DNA of 64,000 nt, taken from contig CAVWPI010000014.1 in assembly GCA_963756895.1 (NCBI GenBank), positions 1-64,000 on the forward strand, read 5' to 3'. Below, one piece after another: positions 9,884 through 20,113 of this stretch. Positions within the stretch are counted from its first letter, which is position 1; each line of letters opens with the position of its first letter. A program made the translations under genes and the position numbers. The DNA is from DASUAS01 sp963756895 (GTDB lineage: Bacteria > Actinomycetota > Acidimicrobiia > IMCC26256 > DASPTH01). Under the pieces are notes generated by a model that did no database searches, was not told where the DNA came from, and worked only from the letters and a program-made list of their open reading frames with translations.

Positions 9884-10910
9884 ATGACCCTCAGCAGAAC
9901 CCCTCCCGCTGCCCGCCGCGCTGACGCGTTGGCTGCCGTCACGGCGGCGCTCGACGCCTCCGTCATCGAGCACGGAGAGCCCGTCGACCTCGATGGTGAC
10001 CGCATCCGCTTGGCGATCCTGGTTGATGACCGGCCCTTCGAAGCCGTCATCACCGTCACCGCCTACTGCACCGGCGAGCGAGCCCGTGGCCTGCTCGAGC
10101 GTGAGCACGCCCGATCTGGCGAACTGCCGTTTCTGGTTGCCGACCGGATCACCGCCGATGCACGGGCCGTACTCAACGAAGCGGGTTGGCTCATGGCTCG
10201 ATCGACGAGGGCGCCTGCACCTCCGCGCGCCCGGAGTGCGGGTCGACGCCGATGTCACTCCCACGCCGGCATCGACTCCCTCGCAGTCCCGGCCTCCCGT
10301 TGCCGGGCGAGGCGGCGTCACGGTCGCGTACTGGCTGTGCGCTCATCCCGCGGATCGGGTGTCGCCCACTCGGCACACCAGTGCGTTGGGTCTGGCCCCG
10401 TCGACCATCTCGGTGACGGTGCAGCGGCTCGCGGACGCGGGGCTCGTCGACGCCGGCACCGGTGTGTTTCCGGAGCTGTTCTGGGAGCTCGCAGCCGCGT
10501 GGCGAACACCTCGAACCTGGCTCGCCACCACTCCGGATCCCGAACGACCACCAACCCGATCCCGGTGCAAGCCGGTGGTGTCGCACCGGTACCGCCGCGG
10601 CCGCTGCGTACGGTGCGCCGGTGGTCACCGCTGCAGGCGGCCCGGTCGAGCTCTACGTGCCGGGTCCGGTCGATGTGTCGATCGCCGTGCGCCGGTACGG
10701 AGCGGCCGAGCGGCGGCGCGGGCGCGGCCGTGCTCGCGGTCGCGCCCGTGGCGCCGGTGGTGAAGTCCCGATCCCAGCGAACCGGGTCTGCTGATCGACG
10801 GCTGGCCCGCCGCTCCCGTGCTCGCGGTCGCCTTGGACCTCGCGCAGGATCGTGCCCGTGGTCGCGAGATCCTGGGCGAGTGGAGCATCGATGGCGACGT
10901 CTGGCGATAG
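9884..10910 (+). pseudogene. Degenerate HTH regulator-like gene (AbiEi-type actinobacterial family)
   Basis: Pieces of one protein are spread over three frames. The first (9884-10190) reads as an N-terminal domain ending ARAVLNEAGW. The second (10190-10545) has a winged-helix segment, LGLAPSTISVTVQRLADAGLV, then FPELFWELAAAW. The third (10580-10720) gives AYGAPVVTAAGGPVELYVPG, and the last (10791-10910) ends LIDGWPAAPVLAVALDLAQ. The order matches intact actinobacterial proteins of about 340 residues with an ArsR/AbiEi-like HTH. At least four frame changes are required, more than other genes here, so real decay is possible besides sequence errors. The upstream GGTGTTCGGGTAGACT resembles the promoter of the HNH gene at 50180. 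Confidence 0.5.
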
Positions 10911-11280
10911 CCCGGTCGTCCTCCTCGGAACAGCTCACCGAGCCACGACCGACGTCGACACGGTTGTCCATGACGGAACCCTGATCAGATCCGAGCGGTC
11001 GGCCGCCCATTGCTCGACGCGCTGCTCCGATCTCCGTTGCGATCGGCTGGGCCGGAGGAGGAAGATGGGCGTCCATGAACGAAACCGACGCATGGTCGAC
11101 GTGCTGTCGCCTGAACCCACCTCAATCCGATGATCCATGGATCGCTCGGTTCGACGAACGGTGCGATCGCTTCGAGCACGATCTCCTCGACGTGGTGAAC
11201 GCTTTCCATGGTCATCCCCATGACGGCACTCATCGTCGCGGCGATTCGACTCTGATCGCAGCGCGCACCTCGCCGTAACC
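10911..11280. other. Gene-poor stretch after the decayed HTH gene
   Basis: No convincing conserved gene is visible over these 370 bases. Coding-like periodicity continues weakly on the plus strand, and 11075-11278 can encode a 67-residue acidic peptide after a GGAGGAGG-type ribosome-binding site. It may contain the leftovers of a partner of the decayed HTH gene and the promoter of the gene at 11281. Confidence 0.4.
11075..11278 (+). CDS. Possible small protein of 67 residues
   Basis: The ORF starts MNETDAWST and contains DPWIARFDERCDRFEHDLLDVVNAF, split here as DPWIARFDERC plus DRFEHDLLDVVNAF, an amphipathic acidic helix. A GGAGGAGGAAG ribosome-binding site ends 11 bases upstream; an alternative start is ATG at 11065 in another frame. 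It ends three bases before the SEC-C gene. There is no family resemblance and no hydrophobic segment. It may be chance. Confidence 0.25.
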   Translation: MNETDAWSTCCRLNPPQSDDPWIARFDERCDRFEHDLLDVVNAFHGHPHDGTHRRGDSTLIAARTSP

Positions 11281-13755
11281 GTGACGTCGCTCGCCAGCTT
11301 CCGTTCGATCCGCAACGCGGCCGCGGCCGCGATCGGCGTCGATGCACTGCCCTTCGACGAGATCGCCGATGCCCTCGGGCGCGGCGACCTCGCGCTGGGC
11401 TCCGAGCCCGCTGAACGCGTGCGTGACGCACTGCTTGGCGACTCGCGCTTCCTCGAGCTCGAGGGTGGTGAGTGGGTCCACGTGCCGTCGCTGCTCGAAG
11501 GCACGACCTGGACCACTCGTGTCTCTGTGCCGCCGCCATCCGACGACCAGCTTCCTGTCGAGCCCGACCTCACCATGCTCGCGTGGTGGGCCATCGCCGA
11601 GCCGATTCCCCTTGCTGCCGGCGGCGCGCTCGATGGGGTGGAGCTCGACGACGGGCTCGACGGCCTTGTCGGCCCACCGGGCTGGCTCGAGCCGTTCTCG
11701 GGCGCGCTCCTCGCGTTCGAGATCGCCGACGGCCGGATCACCTTGCGCGCAGCCGAGTCGGAACCGAGGGCGACGCCCGCCCAGATGGCCGCCGTGCGCG
11801 TCGCCTTCGCCGTCGTCGCCGAGAGCGAGGTCGACGAGCCCGTGTCGGGCTTCGTCGAGGACCTGCTCGTCGAGGCGCTCGTCGTCGGGCGCGACGCCTT
11901 CGTCACCGACGTGATCCCACCCGTCGACGACCTGCTCGCTGCGGCCGCGCTCGAACGGGTCGGCGCCCAGGTCGCCCAGCCCGGCTTCGACTGGGATGTG
12001 CTGCACCTCCGGCAGGAAGCAAGGCACCTCGGGTCTCGGCACGATCTCGACGACGTCCAGACCGACGAGCTCGTGGCCGTCCTCGGCGCGTCGTACGCGT
12101 TCGACGGTGGTGACCTCACGGACGAGCCGAGCGCCGCTCTCGCCGCGTTCCTCATCGATCCCGATGTCGCCCGCGCGTGCTTCGGCGAGCACCAGGGACG
12201 CGGCACCGATCCGCAGACGCTCGTGGCGTTCGCTCGCTGGGTCCTCGATCACGTCGGCGACGTGAACGACGATGACGTGAACGAAGGTGACGTGGTCGGC
12301 GTGCGCTGGCTGCTCGCTCGTGCGCTCGACCACGCCGGTGATCCACTCGCCGCCGAGGTCGAGTTGGAGCGGGCCGTCGCGACGGGTGTCGACTTCCCGC
12401 CCGCGGCCCTCGCGCGTCGGCGTCCTTCGCGAGCGACCGCGGCGATGCGGCGCGCGCCGGCGCGCTGCTCCGCACCCTCGATCTCGATGACGACGATCCC
12501 CTCCTGCTCGAGGTGGAGGAGTACGCGTCCGTTCGACCGCGAGCGACCGTTGGTCGCAACGACCTGTGTCCATGCGGCTCGGGACGCAAGTACAAGGTGT
12601 GCCACCTCGGGCGGGAGCGCGTGCCGCTGATCGACCGGGCACCGTGGCTCTACGACAAAGCGTGCCGCTACCTGCGCGACGGCCGCTCCCGCCCGCTCAG
12701 CGCCGAGGTGGCGACGATCGTCGCCGAGGCGAGCGGCCACTTCGACATGCTGCTCGACATGGTCGAGAGCCCTCTCGTCGCCGACGTGGTCCTCGGTGAA
12801 GCCGGAGTCTTCGACGACTTCGTCGCCGAGCGCGACGCGCTCCTGCCCGACGACGAAGCGCTGCTCGCCGCGCAGTGGTCGGTGGTGCGCCGGAGCGTCT
12901 TCGAGGTCGAGCGCTCCGGTCGCGACCACGTCGCGCTGCGCGACCTCCGCACCGGCGACCACATCACCGTCACCAACACCCACAGCGAGCGCGAGACCCG
13001 CTCGGGGGAGCTGCTGCTCGGTCGGCCGCTGCCCGTCGACGACACCTGGCGCGCCTACTCGGGCTTCGTGCCGGTGCCCGACTCGATGCGCGACGAGCTG
13101 CTCGCCGCGCTCGACGATCCCGATCCGTTCGTGGTGGCCGACTTGATCGGGCGCTGCTTCGCGCCACCGACGCTGCAGAACACCGACGGCGAGGCGCTGG
13201 TGTTCCACGAGCTGCGATACCGGATCGATGATCCCGACACCGCCCGCGCCGTGCTCGTCGCCGGTGGTCTGCACGACGGCGGTGCCGGATCCTTCACCCT
13301 CGAGCGCGACACCGCGAACCAGACCGACGCCGTGATCCTGGCGTTCGAGCTCACCGGTCCGGAGATGCGCGTGACCGCCAACTCCGACGGTCGGGCCGAC
13401 GAGGCGCGCACGCTCGTCGCCGCGCTGCTCCCCGACGCCGTGCTGGAGGACGACGACGTGCGCGAGCTCGAGGAGTTGCTCGCCGACGTCGATGACGGGT
13501 CACTCCCTCGCCGTCCCCGCGCGCACCCGACGACCCGGCCCTGGCCGCTGTGCTCGAGCAGTTCGTGCGCGAGCGCGAGCAGCAGTGGGTCGACGAGCCG
13601 GTGCCGATGCTCGGTGGTCTCACCCCCGCGAGGCGGCGGCCGATCCGATCGGTCGCGTCGAGCTCGACCGGCTGCTCCGCCAGTACGAGGATCGATCGGG
13701 CATGCCGGGGACGTTCGACGTCGCTCGGCTACGTCAGCTCCTCGACCTGACTTGA
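11281..13755 (+). CDS. SEC-C motif protein, large
   Basis: About 820 residues after bridging shifts near 12415, between 13505 and 13530, and near 13630. A SEC-C zinc motif, NDLCPCGSGRKYKVCH, sits in the middle (base 12560); it is the Zn-binding module known from SecA tails and many stand-alone proteins. The 420 residues before it are acidic and repetitive-helical; the 400 after it contain no enzyme motif that I recognise. Proteins of this layout occur in actinobacteria without assigned function; protein or nucleic-acid binding through the zinc module is an inference. GTG start at 11281. The following gene at 13810 lies 54 bases downstream on the same strand and may belong to the same unit. 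Confidence 0.75.
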
Positions 13756-13809
13756 ACCACACCGGGGATCCGGAGCGCCGGGCGTCGATGACTGTCACAC
13801 CGTCGCGCC

Positions 13810-14770
13810 ATGCTCGCCGGCATGGACTCTTCACGTGATGCTCACCGCACCGGCTCGCTGATCCGTCACCTTCGCGCCGTCGACGCCCGCTTCCACGAGA
13901 CCCGCATCGCCGGCCTCGACGGCGCGCCACCCGAGCCCGTCGGCGACGACTTCACCCGGCGTCAGCTCGACCTCTTCGGGCACCTGGTCCGCGCCGTGGG
14001 CAGCGCCGATGCGCTCTGGACCCTCGACGTGCTGCCGCTGCCCGACGAGCCGTTCGACTGGAGCGCGGTGGAGCCGTGCGACGCCGAGTTCGTCGCGCGA
14101 GGTCCTGGCCCGGTGCGACCGCTGCTGCGACGAGCTGTTCGACGTCGAGTACCGAACCGCCGTCCGTCGCCTGCTGGCTCGCGTCGCGCGCCACGACCCG
14201 CGCCCGTTCCGTCGCCGTCGGCACGCGGCGCGGTGCGCGGCGTCGCTCGTCTGGTTGATCGGCGCAGCCAACGGCGACTTCGGCCGCGGCGGTCGGTACC
14301 CGTCGTCGTGGCTGTGGTCGTGGTTCGGCGTCGGCGACTGCGCCGGCCGTGCCTCCACGATCCACCGGGCCGCGGCGCTGGGAGCCGACGACGACCACCG
14401 GTGGTTCGATCCGGCCGACATCGGCGACCCGGCCCTGCTCCACTCCGTCACGCGCGCCGGGATCGCCGATCAGCGCGATCACCTGCTCGACATCGCAGAC
14501 CGTCGTCGCACGTGGTCGGTGGTCGGGAGCGACGGTCGCAGTGTGCGCGTCGACGTGCGGGCCCGGCCCACGCAGGTCGTGCACTCCACCAAGGCCGTCC
14601 TGCGGGAGAGTGGACGCGCCGTGGTGCTGGTCGGCTTCGGCGAGCACCTCGAAGACGCCGAGTTCATGTCGCTGTCGATCCCCGACGCCCACGACCTCGT
14701 GCGGAAGGTCCAGGCCGCCCTCGACACCGCCCTGCCCGCCACCGGCATCCGCGAGATCTCGCCCTGGTGA
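13810..14770 (+). CDS. Uncharacterised protein, about 320 residues
   Basis: I do not recognise the family. One frameshift near 14093 joins an N-terminal part (RQLDLFGHLVRAVG, DALWTLDVLPLPDE) with a C-terminal part. The latter contains CDRCCDELFDVEYRT, a short cysteine pair, then LIGAANGDFGRGGRYPSSW and WSWFGVGDCAGRAST, which looks like a conserved Gly-rich helix-turn region. No transmembrane segment or signal peptide is present. ATG at 13822 is an alternative start. It follows the SEC-C protein on the same strand, which suggests a functional link. Confidence 0.6.
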
Positions 14771-14784
14771 TTCCCTCTTGCACA

Positions 14785-14806
14785 CCGAACGTACGTTCGG
14801 TATGCT
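14785..14806 (+). promoter_or_regulatory. LexA (SOS) box and -10 of DUF222-HNH copy 2
   Basis: CCGAACGTACGTTCGG (14785-14800) is a perfect 16-bp palindrome fitting the LexA consensus. TATGCT (14801-14806) follows immediately as the -10. The layout is identical to that at 1941. Confidence 0.78.
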
Positions 14807-14815
14807 CTGACGAGA

Positions 14816-14851
14816 ACTTCCCCTGATGGTCCTGCGAGCGTCTGGGGAGGT
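14816..14851 (+). promoter_or_regulatory. Leader hairpin sequestering the ribosome-binding site of copy 2
   Basis: ACTTCCCC (14816-14823) pairs with GGGGAGGT (14844-14851), 8 bp with one wobble at the same place as in copy 1. The right arm is the ribosome-binding site of the GTG at 14855. Confidence 0.55.
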
Positions 14852-14854
14852 GCC

Positions 14855-16039
14855 GTGTTCGAGCAGCTGCGACGTGCCGTCGGCGATTTGCGGTGCCTGG
14901 TCGGCGAGCTCGAGCCCGACCGCTTCGACGGTCCCGGCGCCCGCACGCTCGTCGAGCTGTTCGACGAGGTCGAGCGCCTCGGTGCCGCCGGCAAGGCGCT
15001 CGCCACCCGTCAGGTCGTCGCCACCGGCGCGTGGAAGCACGCCGGCGCGCACCGCGACGCCGCCTCCTGGCTCGCCGGCACCACCGGCGCCACCGTGGGC
15101 GCCGCCCGCGCCACCGTCGACACCGCGGCGCGGGTCGCCGAGCTTCCCGCCACCGAGGCCGCACTGCGCGCCGGGTCGCTCTCCCTCACCCAGGTCGACG
15201 CCATCGCCGACGCCGCCACCGCTGATCCCACTGCGGAGGCCGAGCTGCTCGATCGCGCCGCGCACGACGGCGTGCGCGGCCTCCGCACCGCGTGCGCGCG
15301 GGTGAAGGCCGCCGCGTGCACCGACGAAGCTGCGCGGTACGAGCGCATCCGGGCCGCGCGCTCGCTGCGCACCTGGACCGATCCCGACGGCACCGGCCGC
15401 ATCGACATCCGCGGTCCGGTCGACGCCACCGCCAAGGTGATGGCCGCGCTCGAGCCGTACGAGCGCGCGTTGTTCGAGCAGGCCCGCCACGACCAGCGCC
15501 GCGAGTGCTCCGACGCGCTCGCATTCGACGCCTTGGTCGCGCTGGCGAGCGCTGAGCGTTCAGGTGACGGCGACCGACCGGTCGCTACGACGCCCGCGGT
15601 CACCACCGTCGTGCGCGTCGACTGGTCCGCGTTGCTCCGGGGCCGGACCGTGCCCGGTGAGGTGTGCGAGATCGTGGGCGGCGGTCCCGTCCCCGTCTCG
15701 GTCGCGCAGCGGATGCTCGACGACTGCTTCCTCAAGGTCCTCCTCGTCGACGGCACCGACGTGCGCGCGGTGTCGCATCCCGGCCGCACCATCCCGGCCC
15801 GTCTCCGCACCGCCGTGGAGGAGCGCAGCTACGAGTGCGACGTCGAGGGCTGCCACGTCACCCGCCACCTCGAGATCGACCACAACCTTCCCATCGAAGA
15901 GGGTGGCCCGACCGCGATGTGGAACCTCGATCGCCTCTGTGGTCACCACCACGAGCACAAGCACCGTCACCGGTTGCGCCTCGTCGGCGAGCTCGGTCGC
16001 ATGCGCTTCGTCCCCGCGAGCGAATGGGCTCCTCCCTGA
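14855..16039 (+). CDS. DUF222 / 13E12-repeat family HNH endonuclease, copy 2
   Basis: 394 residues, uninterrupted. It is closely similar along its whole length to copy 1: LVELFDEVERLGAAGKALA, TQVDAIADAA and IDIRGPVDATAK are shared. The C-terminal HNH domain has CDVEGCH, EIDHNLP and LCGHHHEHKHR. The GTG start and GGGGAGG ribosome-binding site are in the same context as copy 1. The similarity is high enough to allow homologous recombination between the copies, about 12.8 kb apart in direct orientation. Nuclease activity is expected from the motif; the role is unknown. SOS-type regulation is inferred from the LexA box. Confidence 0.93.
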   Translation: MFEQLRRAVGDLRCLVGELEPDRFDGPGARTLVELFDEVERLGAAGKALATRQVVATGAWKHAGAHRDAASWLAGTTGATVGAARATVDTAARVAELPATEAALRAGSLSLTQVDAIADAATADPTAEAELLDRAAHDGVRGLRTACARVKAAACTDEAARYERIRAARSLRTWTDPDGTGRIDIRGPVDATAKVMAALEPYERALFEQARHDQRRECSDALAFDALVALASAERSGDGDRPVATTPAVTTVVRVDWSALLRGRTVPGEVCEIVGGGPVPVSVAQRMLDDCFLKVLLVDGTDVRAVSHPGRTIPARLRTAVEERSYECDVEGCHVTRHLEIDHNLPIEEGGPTAMWNLDRLCGHHHEHKHRHRLRLVGELGRMRFVPASEWAPP

Positions 16040-16113
16040 GACGCGCGAACTCGGCCGAGCGCGCGACAACCCGCCGCGGCATGGGGACAACCCGCCGGTG
16101 GGAAGGAGGTCGT

Positions 16114-16473
16114 TCACCCCGCGTACATGGGTGTCTGCATGTCCGCGTCGTCCCCGGGTGCTTCGTAGCCGAGGGCCTGGGCCAGCTGCAGCGCACCGAT
16201 GCCTTCGGTCACGCTGAGCAAGGGAGTGGTCGCGATCGCCCTGAGACCCCGACCAGCTGACGCCGCGATCGACACCGCCGCCGCGGACGTGTTGTCGGGG
16301 AGGTCGACGATGCACACCACGTCGAAGTCTCCGAACGACAGGTAGAACTCGTCCAGGCGACCGCCCGCTTTCTCGACCATCGCTCGGACCGGAGCGGAGC
16401 GGTCCTCGGGATCGCGGACGAGCGCAGCCCACGATTCCGACGTGTACGCGGCCTGGATCAGGTATCGGGCCAT
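16114..16473 (-). CDS. GYD domain protein
   Basis: 119 residues. It begins MARYLIQAAYTSESWAAL and continues with SFGDFDVVCIVDLPDN, the characteristic strands of the small GYD family (dimeric ferredoxin-like alpha/beta barrel). Family members are conserved in many bacteria without defined function. The ATG at 16473 matches the conserved N-terminus; upstream in-frame codons are ignored. It is a single gene facing the HNH gene convergently. Confidence 0.85.
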   Translation of the reverse strand: MARYLIQAAYTSESWAALVRDPEDRSAPVRAMVEKAGGRLDEFYLSFGDFDVVCIVDLPDNTSAAAVSIAASAGRGLRAIATTPLLSVTEGIGALQLAQALGYEAPGDDADMQTPMYAG

Positions 16474-16602
16474 GGGCCCTCCCGACGCTGCGAGCGAATC
16501 CCACCACCGATGGTGAAACGGATCGGCCTCGCCGTCAACCGTGCGACTCGACGACACCACGCGTCGACGCGTCGACGTGAGCGCGGCGCACTGCTCACGC
16601 GC

Positions 16603-18875
16603 TCACTGCACCGCGATCGCGACCTCCACGTCGTCGTCGCTCGAGTGCGCGGTGCCGTCGAGCGCGACCACGACCGTGTCGATCGTGGCGGTGAACGGCT
16701 CGCCCGCCGCCGGGTCGTCGGCCACCGGGTACGGGTCGCCGTACCCGATCCGCGTGCCCGCGCCGGTGATCGAGACGCGGATGGCGTGGGTGAACTTCAC
16801 CTCGCTGCGCGCCACCTCGTTGCCGTCGACGACGAGCACCGCCTCGCCCTGGAGCTCCCTGGTCTTCGTGTAGCGCAGCTCGATCACGTGACGCCCGGGC
16901 GTGAGCGGCGCGAGGCCGCGCACGGTGGTGCGGCGGCTCGTCGCCACGTTGAGGTGCCACACGACGTCCTGCCCGTCGGCGTACAGCACCCAGCCGCTGA
17001 GCCCCGACCCCTGGCTGGCGAGGACGCCCCGCGCCACCCCGTCGTCGACGTCGACGTCGACGGTGGCGGTCAGGGTGAAGGTGCGGTTGCGCACGTCGGG
17101 CGCGCACACCTCGGGAACCATCCCGGGGCTCGGGCGCATCACCGTCACCGCGTGCTCCGGCGTGTGGCGCGGCCGCGCCAGGGTGAACGAGCTCATCGGC
17201 CGGTTGTCGACCGGCAGCACGTGGTGGGCCTCGGCCTGGCGCCACCACTCGTCGATCATCTCCGCCAGCAGCGCGGGCTGGTCGGCCGCGAGGTCGTGGC
17301 ACTCGCTGGCGTCGACCCGCACGTCGTAGAGCTCCCAGCCGTCGTCGGAGAGCGGCGGGTCGTCCACCTGGATCGGCTGGTACGTCACCGCCTTGTACCC
17401 GTCGCGGTACAGCGCCCGGCACCCGAGCATCTCGAAGTACTGGACGCGGCGCACCTCGTCGTGCGCGGCGTCGTCGATGACCCCCAGCAGCGACACGCCT
17501 TCGATCGGTGACTGCGCCACGCCGCCGATCGTGGCCGGCGCCTCCACCCCGCACGCGTCGAGCACGGTGGGCACCAGGTCGATGGCGTGGCAGTACTGGC
17601 GGCGCAGGCTGCCCGGGTCCTGCACGCGCGCGGGCCAGTGCAGGATGAACGGATCGGCCACGCCGCCCTCGTGCACCTCGCGCTTCCACCGGCGGAACGG
17701 CGTGTTGCCCGCGACCGTCCACCCCCACGGGTAGTTGTTGTGGATCGCCGGCCCGCCGATCTCGTCGATGCGCTCGAGCGCCTCCTCCAACGTCGTGCCG
17801 AGCCCGTTCCAGATCCGCACGTCGTTGAGCGATCCGCCGACTCCACCCTCCGAGCTCGCGCCGTTGTCCGACAGCACCATCACGATGGTGTTGGCGAGGT
17901 CGCCGGTGCGCTCGAGGAAGTCGACCAGGCGCCCGACCTGCGCGTCGGTGTGGGTGAGCAGGCCTGCGAACGCCTCCATGAAGCGGGCGTGCACCCGCTG
18001 CTCGTCGGGCGAGAGGTCGGCCCACGCCGGCACCCACTCCGGCCGCGGCGACAGCTCGGTGCCGGCGGCGATCACCCCCAGCTCGCGCTGGCGTGCGACG
18101 CAGCGCTCGCGCCACACGTCCCACCCCTCGTCGAAGCGGCCCCGGTAGCGCTCCACGTACTCCTTCGGCGCCTGGTGCGGCGAGTGGCACGCGCCCGGCG
18201 TCACGTAGAGGAAGAACGGCTTGTCGGGATCGGAGTTGCGCAGGTCGGTGACGTACTCGATCCCGTGGTCGACCAGGTCCGCGGTCAGGTGGTAGCCGTC
18301 GTCGTACCCGCCCCACGGGCGCGCCTGGTGGTTGTCGTGCACCAGGTTCGGCGCGAACTGGTGGCTCTCGCCGTCGAAGAAGCCGTAGTAGCGCTCGAAG
18401 CCACGCCCGAGTGGCCACGTCGTGCGCGGCGCGCCCAGGTGCTGCAGGTCGCGCGGCGTCAGGTGCCACTTCCCGACCGCGTACGCCGCCCAGCCCTCGG
18501 GCGTGAGCATCGCGGGGAGGAACCCGTGGCGGGGTGAGATCGTCGAGTCGTACCCGGGGAACCCGAGCGCCAGGTCGATGATCCGGCCCATCCCGACGCT
18601 GTGGTGGTTGCGCCCGGTGAGCACGCACGCCCGCGTCGGCGAGCACAGCCCGGTGGTGTGGAAGTTGGTGAACGTGAGCCCACCCGCCGCCAGCCGGTCG
18701 AACGTCGGGGTGTCGATGTCCGCCCCGTAGGCGCCGACCTGGGCGAAGCCCACGTCGTCGAGGAGGACGACCACCACGTTGGGCGCGCCCGCGGCGCGCG
18801 GACCGGTTCGGGCCACCACGGCTCCGAGTCGTGGTGCCACCGGCCGATCCGACCCGCGAACTCCTCCACTTCCAT
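16603..18875 (-). CDS. Arylsulfatase, type I (formylglycine-dependent)
   Basis: About 757 residues. The N-terminus MEVEEFAGRIGRWHHDSEPW is joined by a frameshift near 18785 to APNVVVVLLDDVGFAQVG, which carries the first metal-binding Asp pair. The active-site signature LCSPTRACVLTGRN (C-x-P-x-R) supplies the cysteine converted to formylglycine. DNGASSEGG provides the second metal-site Asp-Asn. The C-terminal 170 residues look beta-rich, as in the long actinobacterial AtsA group. No signal peptide is visible, so it should be cytoplasmic or exported by another route. It hydrolyses sulfate esters; the substrate is unknown. It needs a formylglycine-generating enzyme, which is not in this window. 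Confidence 0.9.
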
Positions 18876-18978
18876 CCGAACCCCCCGGCCGCGGCCTCGT
18901 TGGCTGCTATCACGCCGTGGCGCGGGTCGGCAAGACGCGCTCCTCGCTGACGTGGCTCCAGCTGCGGTCGGTCGCGCC

Positions 18979-19013
18979 GGAGCCGTCCCCGATGTGACCT
19001 CGGGGACGGCTCC
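18979..19013 (-). terminator. Perfect hairpin after the DUF4386 gene
   Basis: GGAGCCGTCCCCGA and TCGGGGACGGCTCC form a 14-bp perfect stem with a 7-nt loop, starting 19 bases past the stop codon at 19032. There is no T-run, as is usual for high-GC actinobacterial terminators. Confidence 0.75.
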
Positions 19014-19031
19014 AGCACGGTGTCGTTGCGA

Positions 19032-19802
19032 TCAACCGACGGATGCGGTGGCGCGGTGGTCGACGGGCTCGGCGAGTGCCGGCACCGGGTCGGCGGTGAT
19101 CGCGGTCGAGCGGAACCCCTTGAAGATCATCCAGCAGCCGAACGAGAGCTCCCACGCTGCGATCGGGAGTGCGAACAGCGCCGCGGTGCTCGAGGTCTGG
19201 TCCCACGCACCGAACAGCGTCGCGGTGGCCGAGGCGAGCAGCAGCGGTGCGCCGATGAGGCCGATGGTCGGGATGAGGCGGGGGATGAGGCGCGAGCGGT
19301 ACATCACGGTGCCGATGCACAGCGCGTTGAGGGCGGGCATGACGCCGGGGCCGAGCAGGAAGGTCCAGTCGTGCAGGGCGACAAGCGACGTGCTGGTCAC
19401 GAGCAGCGAGCCGCTGTCGGCACCGGCGATGCCGGAGGCGTCCTGCCGCAGCGTGTACACCGCGAGCAGGCTCACGACGCCGACCATGATCATCGCCGCT
19501 TCGATCACCCGTGACGTCACGAAGCCCAGTGCGAGCCGCTCGCTCTGCTGCTTGGCCACCGAGTACAGCGCGACGGCGGTCCCGATGCCGGCGAGCGCGG
19601 AGATCACCTCGAGCAGTGCGCCCCACGGCACGCCGGCGCTGGTGCCGACGCCGAGGACGAACGCCTGCTTGTCGAGGATGTCGTTGTAGAGCCCGAACGT
19701 GACCGGGATCGACGTGAGGAACGTGACGATGTAGAGGACGCCGGCGACGAGCGCCGTCTTCCTCATCGGGGTCATGCGGGTGCGGGTGCGGTTCGGTTGC
19801 AT
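19032..19802 (-). CDS. DUF4386 membrane protein
   Basis: 256 residues with about six hydrophobic helices: LVAGVLYIVTFLTSIPV, then segments around WGALLEVISALAGIG, MIMVGVVSLLAVY, GPGVMPALNALCI, LIGAPLLLASAT and the last near LPIAAWELSFG. The sequence pattern fits the DUF4386 family, multipass proteins of unknown function. ATG at 19802 follows GAAGGG and lies one base after the stop of the 81-residue gene, so it is the last gene of the operon that begins with the XRE regulator at 23427. A perfect hairpin follows. Confidence 0.85.
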   Translation of the reverse strand: MQPNRTRTRMTPMRKTALVAGVLYIVTFLTSIPVTFGLYNDILDKQAFVLGVGTSAGVPWGALLEVISALAGIGTAVALYSVAKQQSERLALGFVTSRVIEAAMIMVGVVSLLAVYTLRQDASGIAGADSGSLLVTSTSLVALHDWTFLLGPGVMPALNALCIGTVMYRSRLIPRLIPTIGLIGAPLLLASATATLFGAWDQTSSTAALFALPIAAWELSFGCWMIFKGFRSTAITADPVPALAEPVDHRATASVG

Positions 19803-19803
19803 G

Positions 19804-20049
19804 TCAGTGCCCTTCGTGAGTGGTGGATGGGTCGGGGACCGGGACGAGCGACACCAGCGGGATGCCGGCATCGTGGAGCTTCTGCAGCAGGCCGTGCAGC
19901 GCGGCCTGGTCGACGACCCGGCCGCGGATGACGGTCGTGCCGTCGGCGTCGCTGGTGAGGCTCAGGCCGTCGAACCACTCGGTCCAGTGGGGTCCGAGGT
20001 GGCCCTCGACCCGGATCTCGTAGTGCTGGCGGCTGTCGTCCGTGGTCAC
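19804..20049 (-). CDS. Small conserved protein of 81 residues
   Basis: It starts with GTG at 20049 (VTTDDSRQHYEIRVEGHLG), followed by WTEWFDGLSL, GTTVIRGRVVDQAALHGLLQ and KLHDAGIPLVSLVPV. It looks like a small alpha/beta fold. It commonly sits beside DUF4386-type genes in actinobacteria, as here, where its stop is one base from the next start. The operator-like cluster at 20071-20113 lies immediately upstream. Function unknown. Confidence 0.7.
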   Translation of the reverse strand: MTTDDSRQHYEIRVEGHLGPHWTEWFDGLSLTSDADGTTVIRGRVVDQAALHGLLQKLHDAGIPLVSLVPVPDPSTTHEGH

Positions 20050-20070
20050 GAAGCGACCGTACGAACGGAT

Positions 20071-20113
20071 GTGGTGAGCGCACATCACCACGTGTGGTGA
20101 TTGCGGTGGTGAT
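20071..20113 (-). promoter_or_regulatory. Cluster of ATCACCAC/GTGGTGAT half-sites
   Basis: ATCACCACGTGTGGTGAT (20084-20101) is a palindrome with 8-bp arms and a GT centre. Further half-sites GTGGTGA (20071) and GTGGTGAT (20106) flank it. The cluster fills the 64-base gap between the LAL regulator stop (20114) and the start at 20049. It may be an operator for an internal promoter, or RNA structure. Confidence 0.45.

Noticed and set aside
10935..12642. Long antisense ORFs opposite the SEC-C gene
   Set aside because: Low-complexity Ser/Arg or Asp/Val/Gly-rich translations, typical of high-GC shadows; the plus frame has the SEC-C motif.
2009..16039. DUF222-HNH copies as a composite transposon
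   Set aside because: No terminal inverted repeats, target duplications or transposase between the copies; the intervening genes are ordinary chromosomal ones.
16595..19018. Minus-strand ORF of about 807 codons overlapping the arylsulfatase
   Set aside because: It is a frame shadow: Arg/Pro/Ala-rich composition, no motifs, while the adjacent frame holds all sulfatase signatures.
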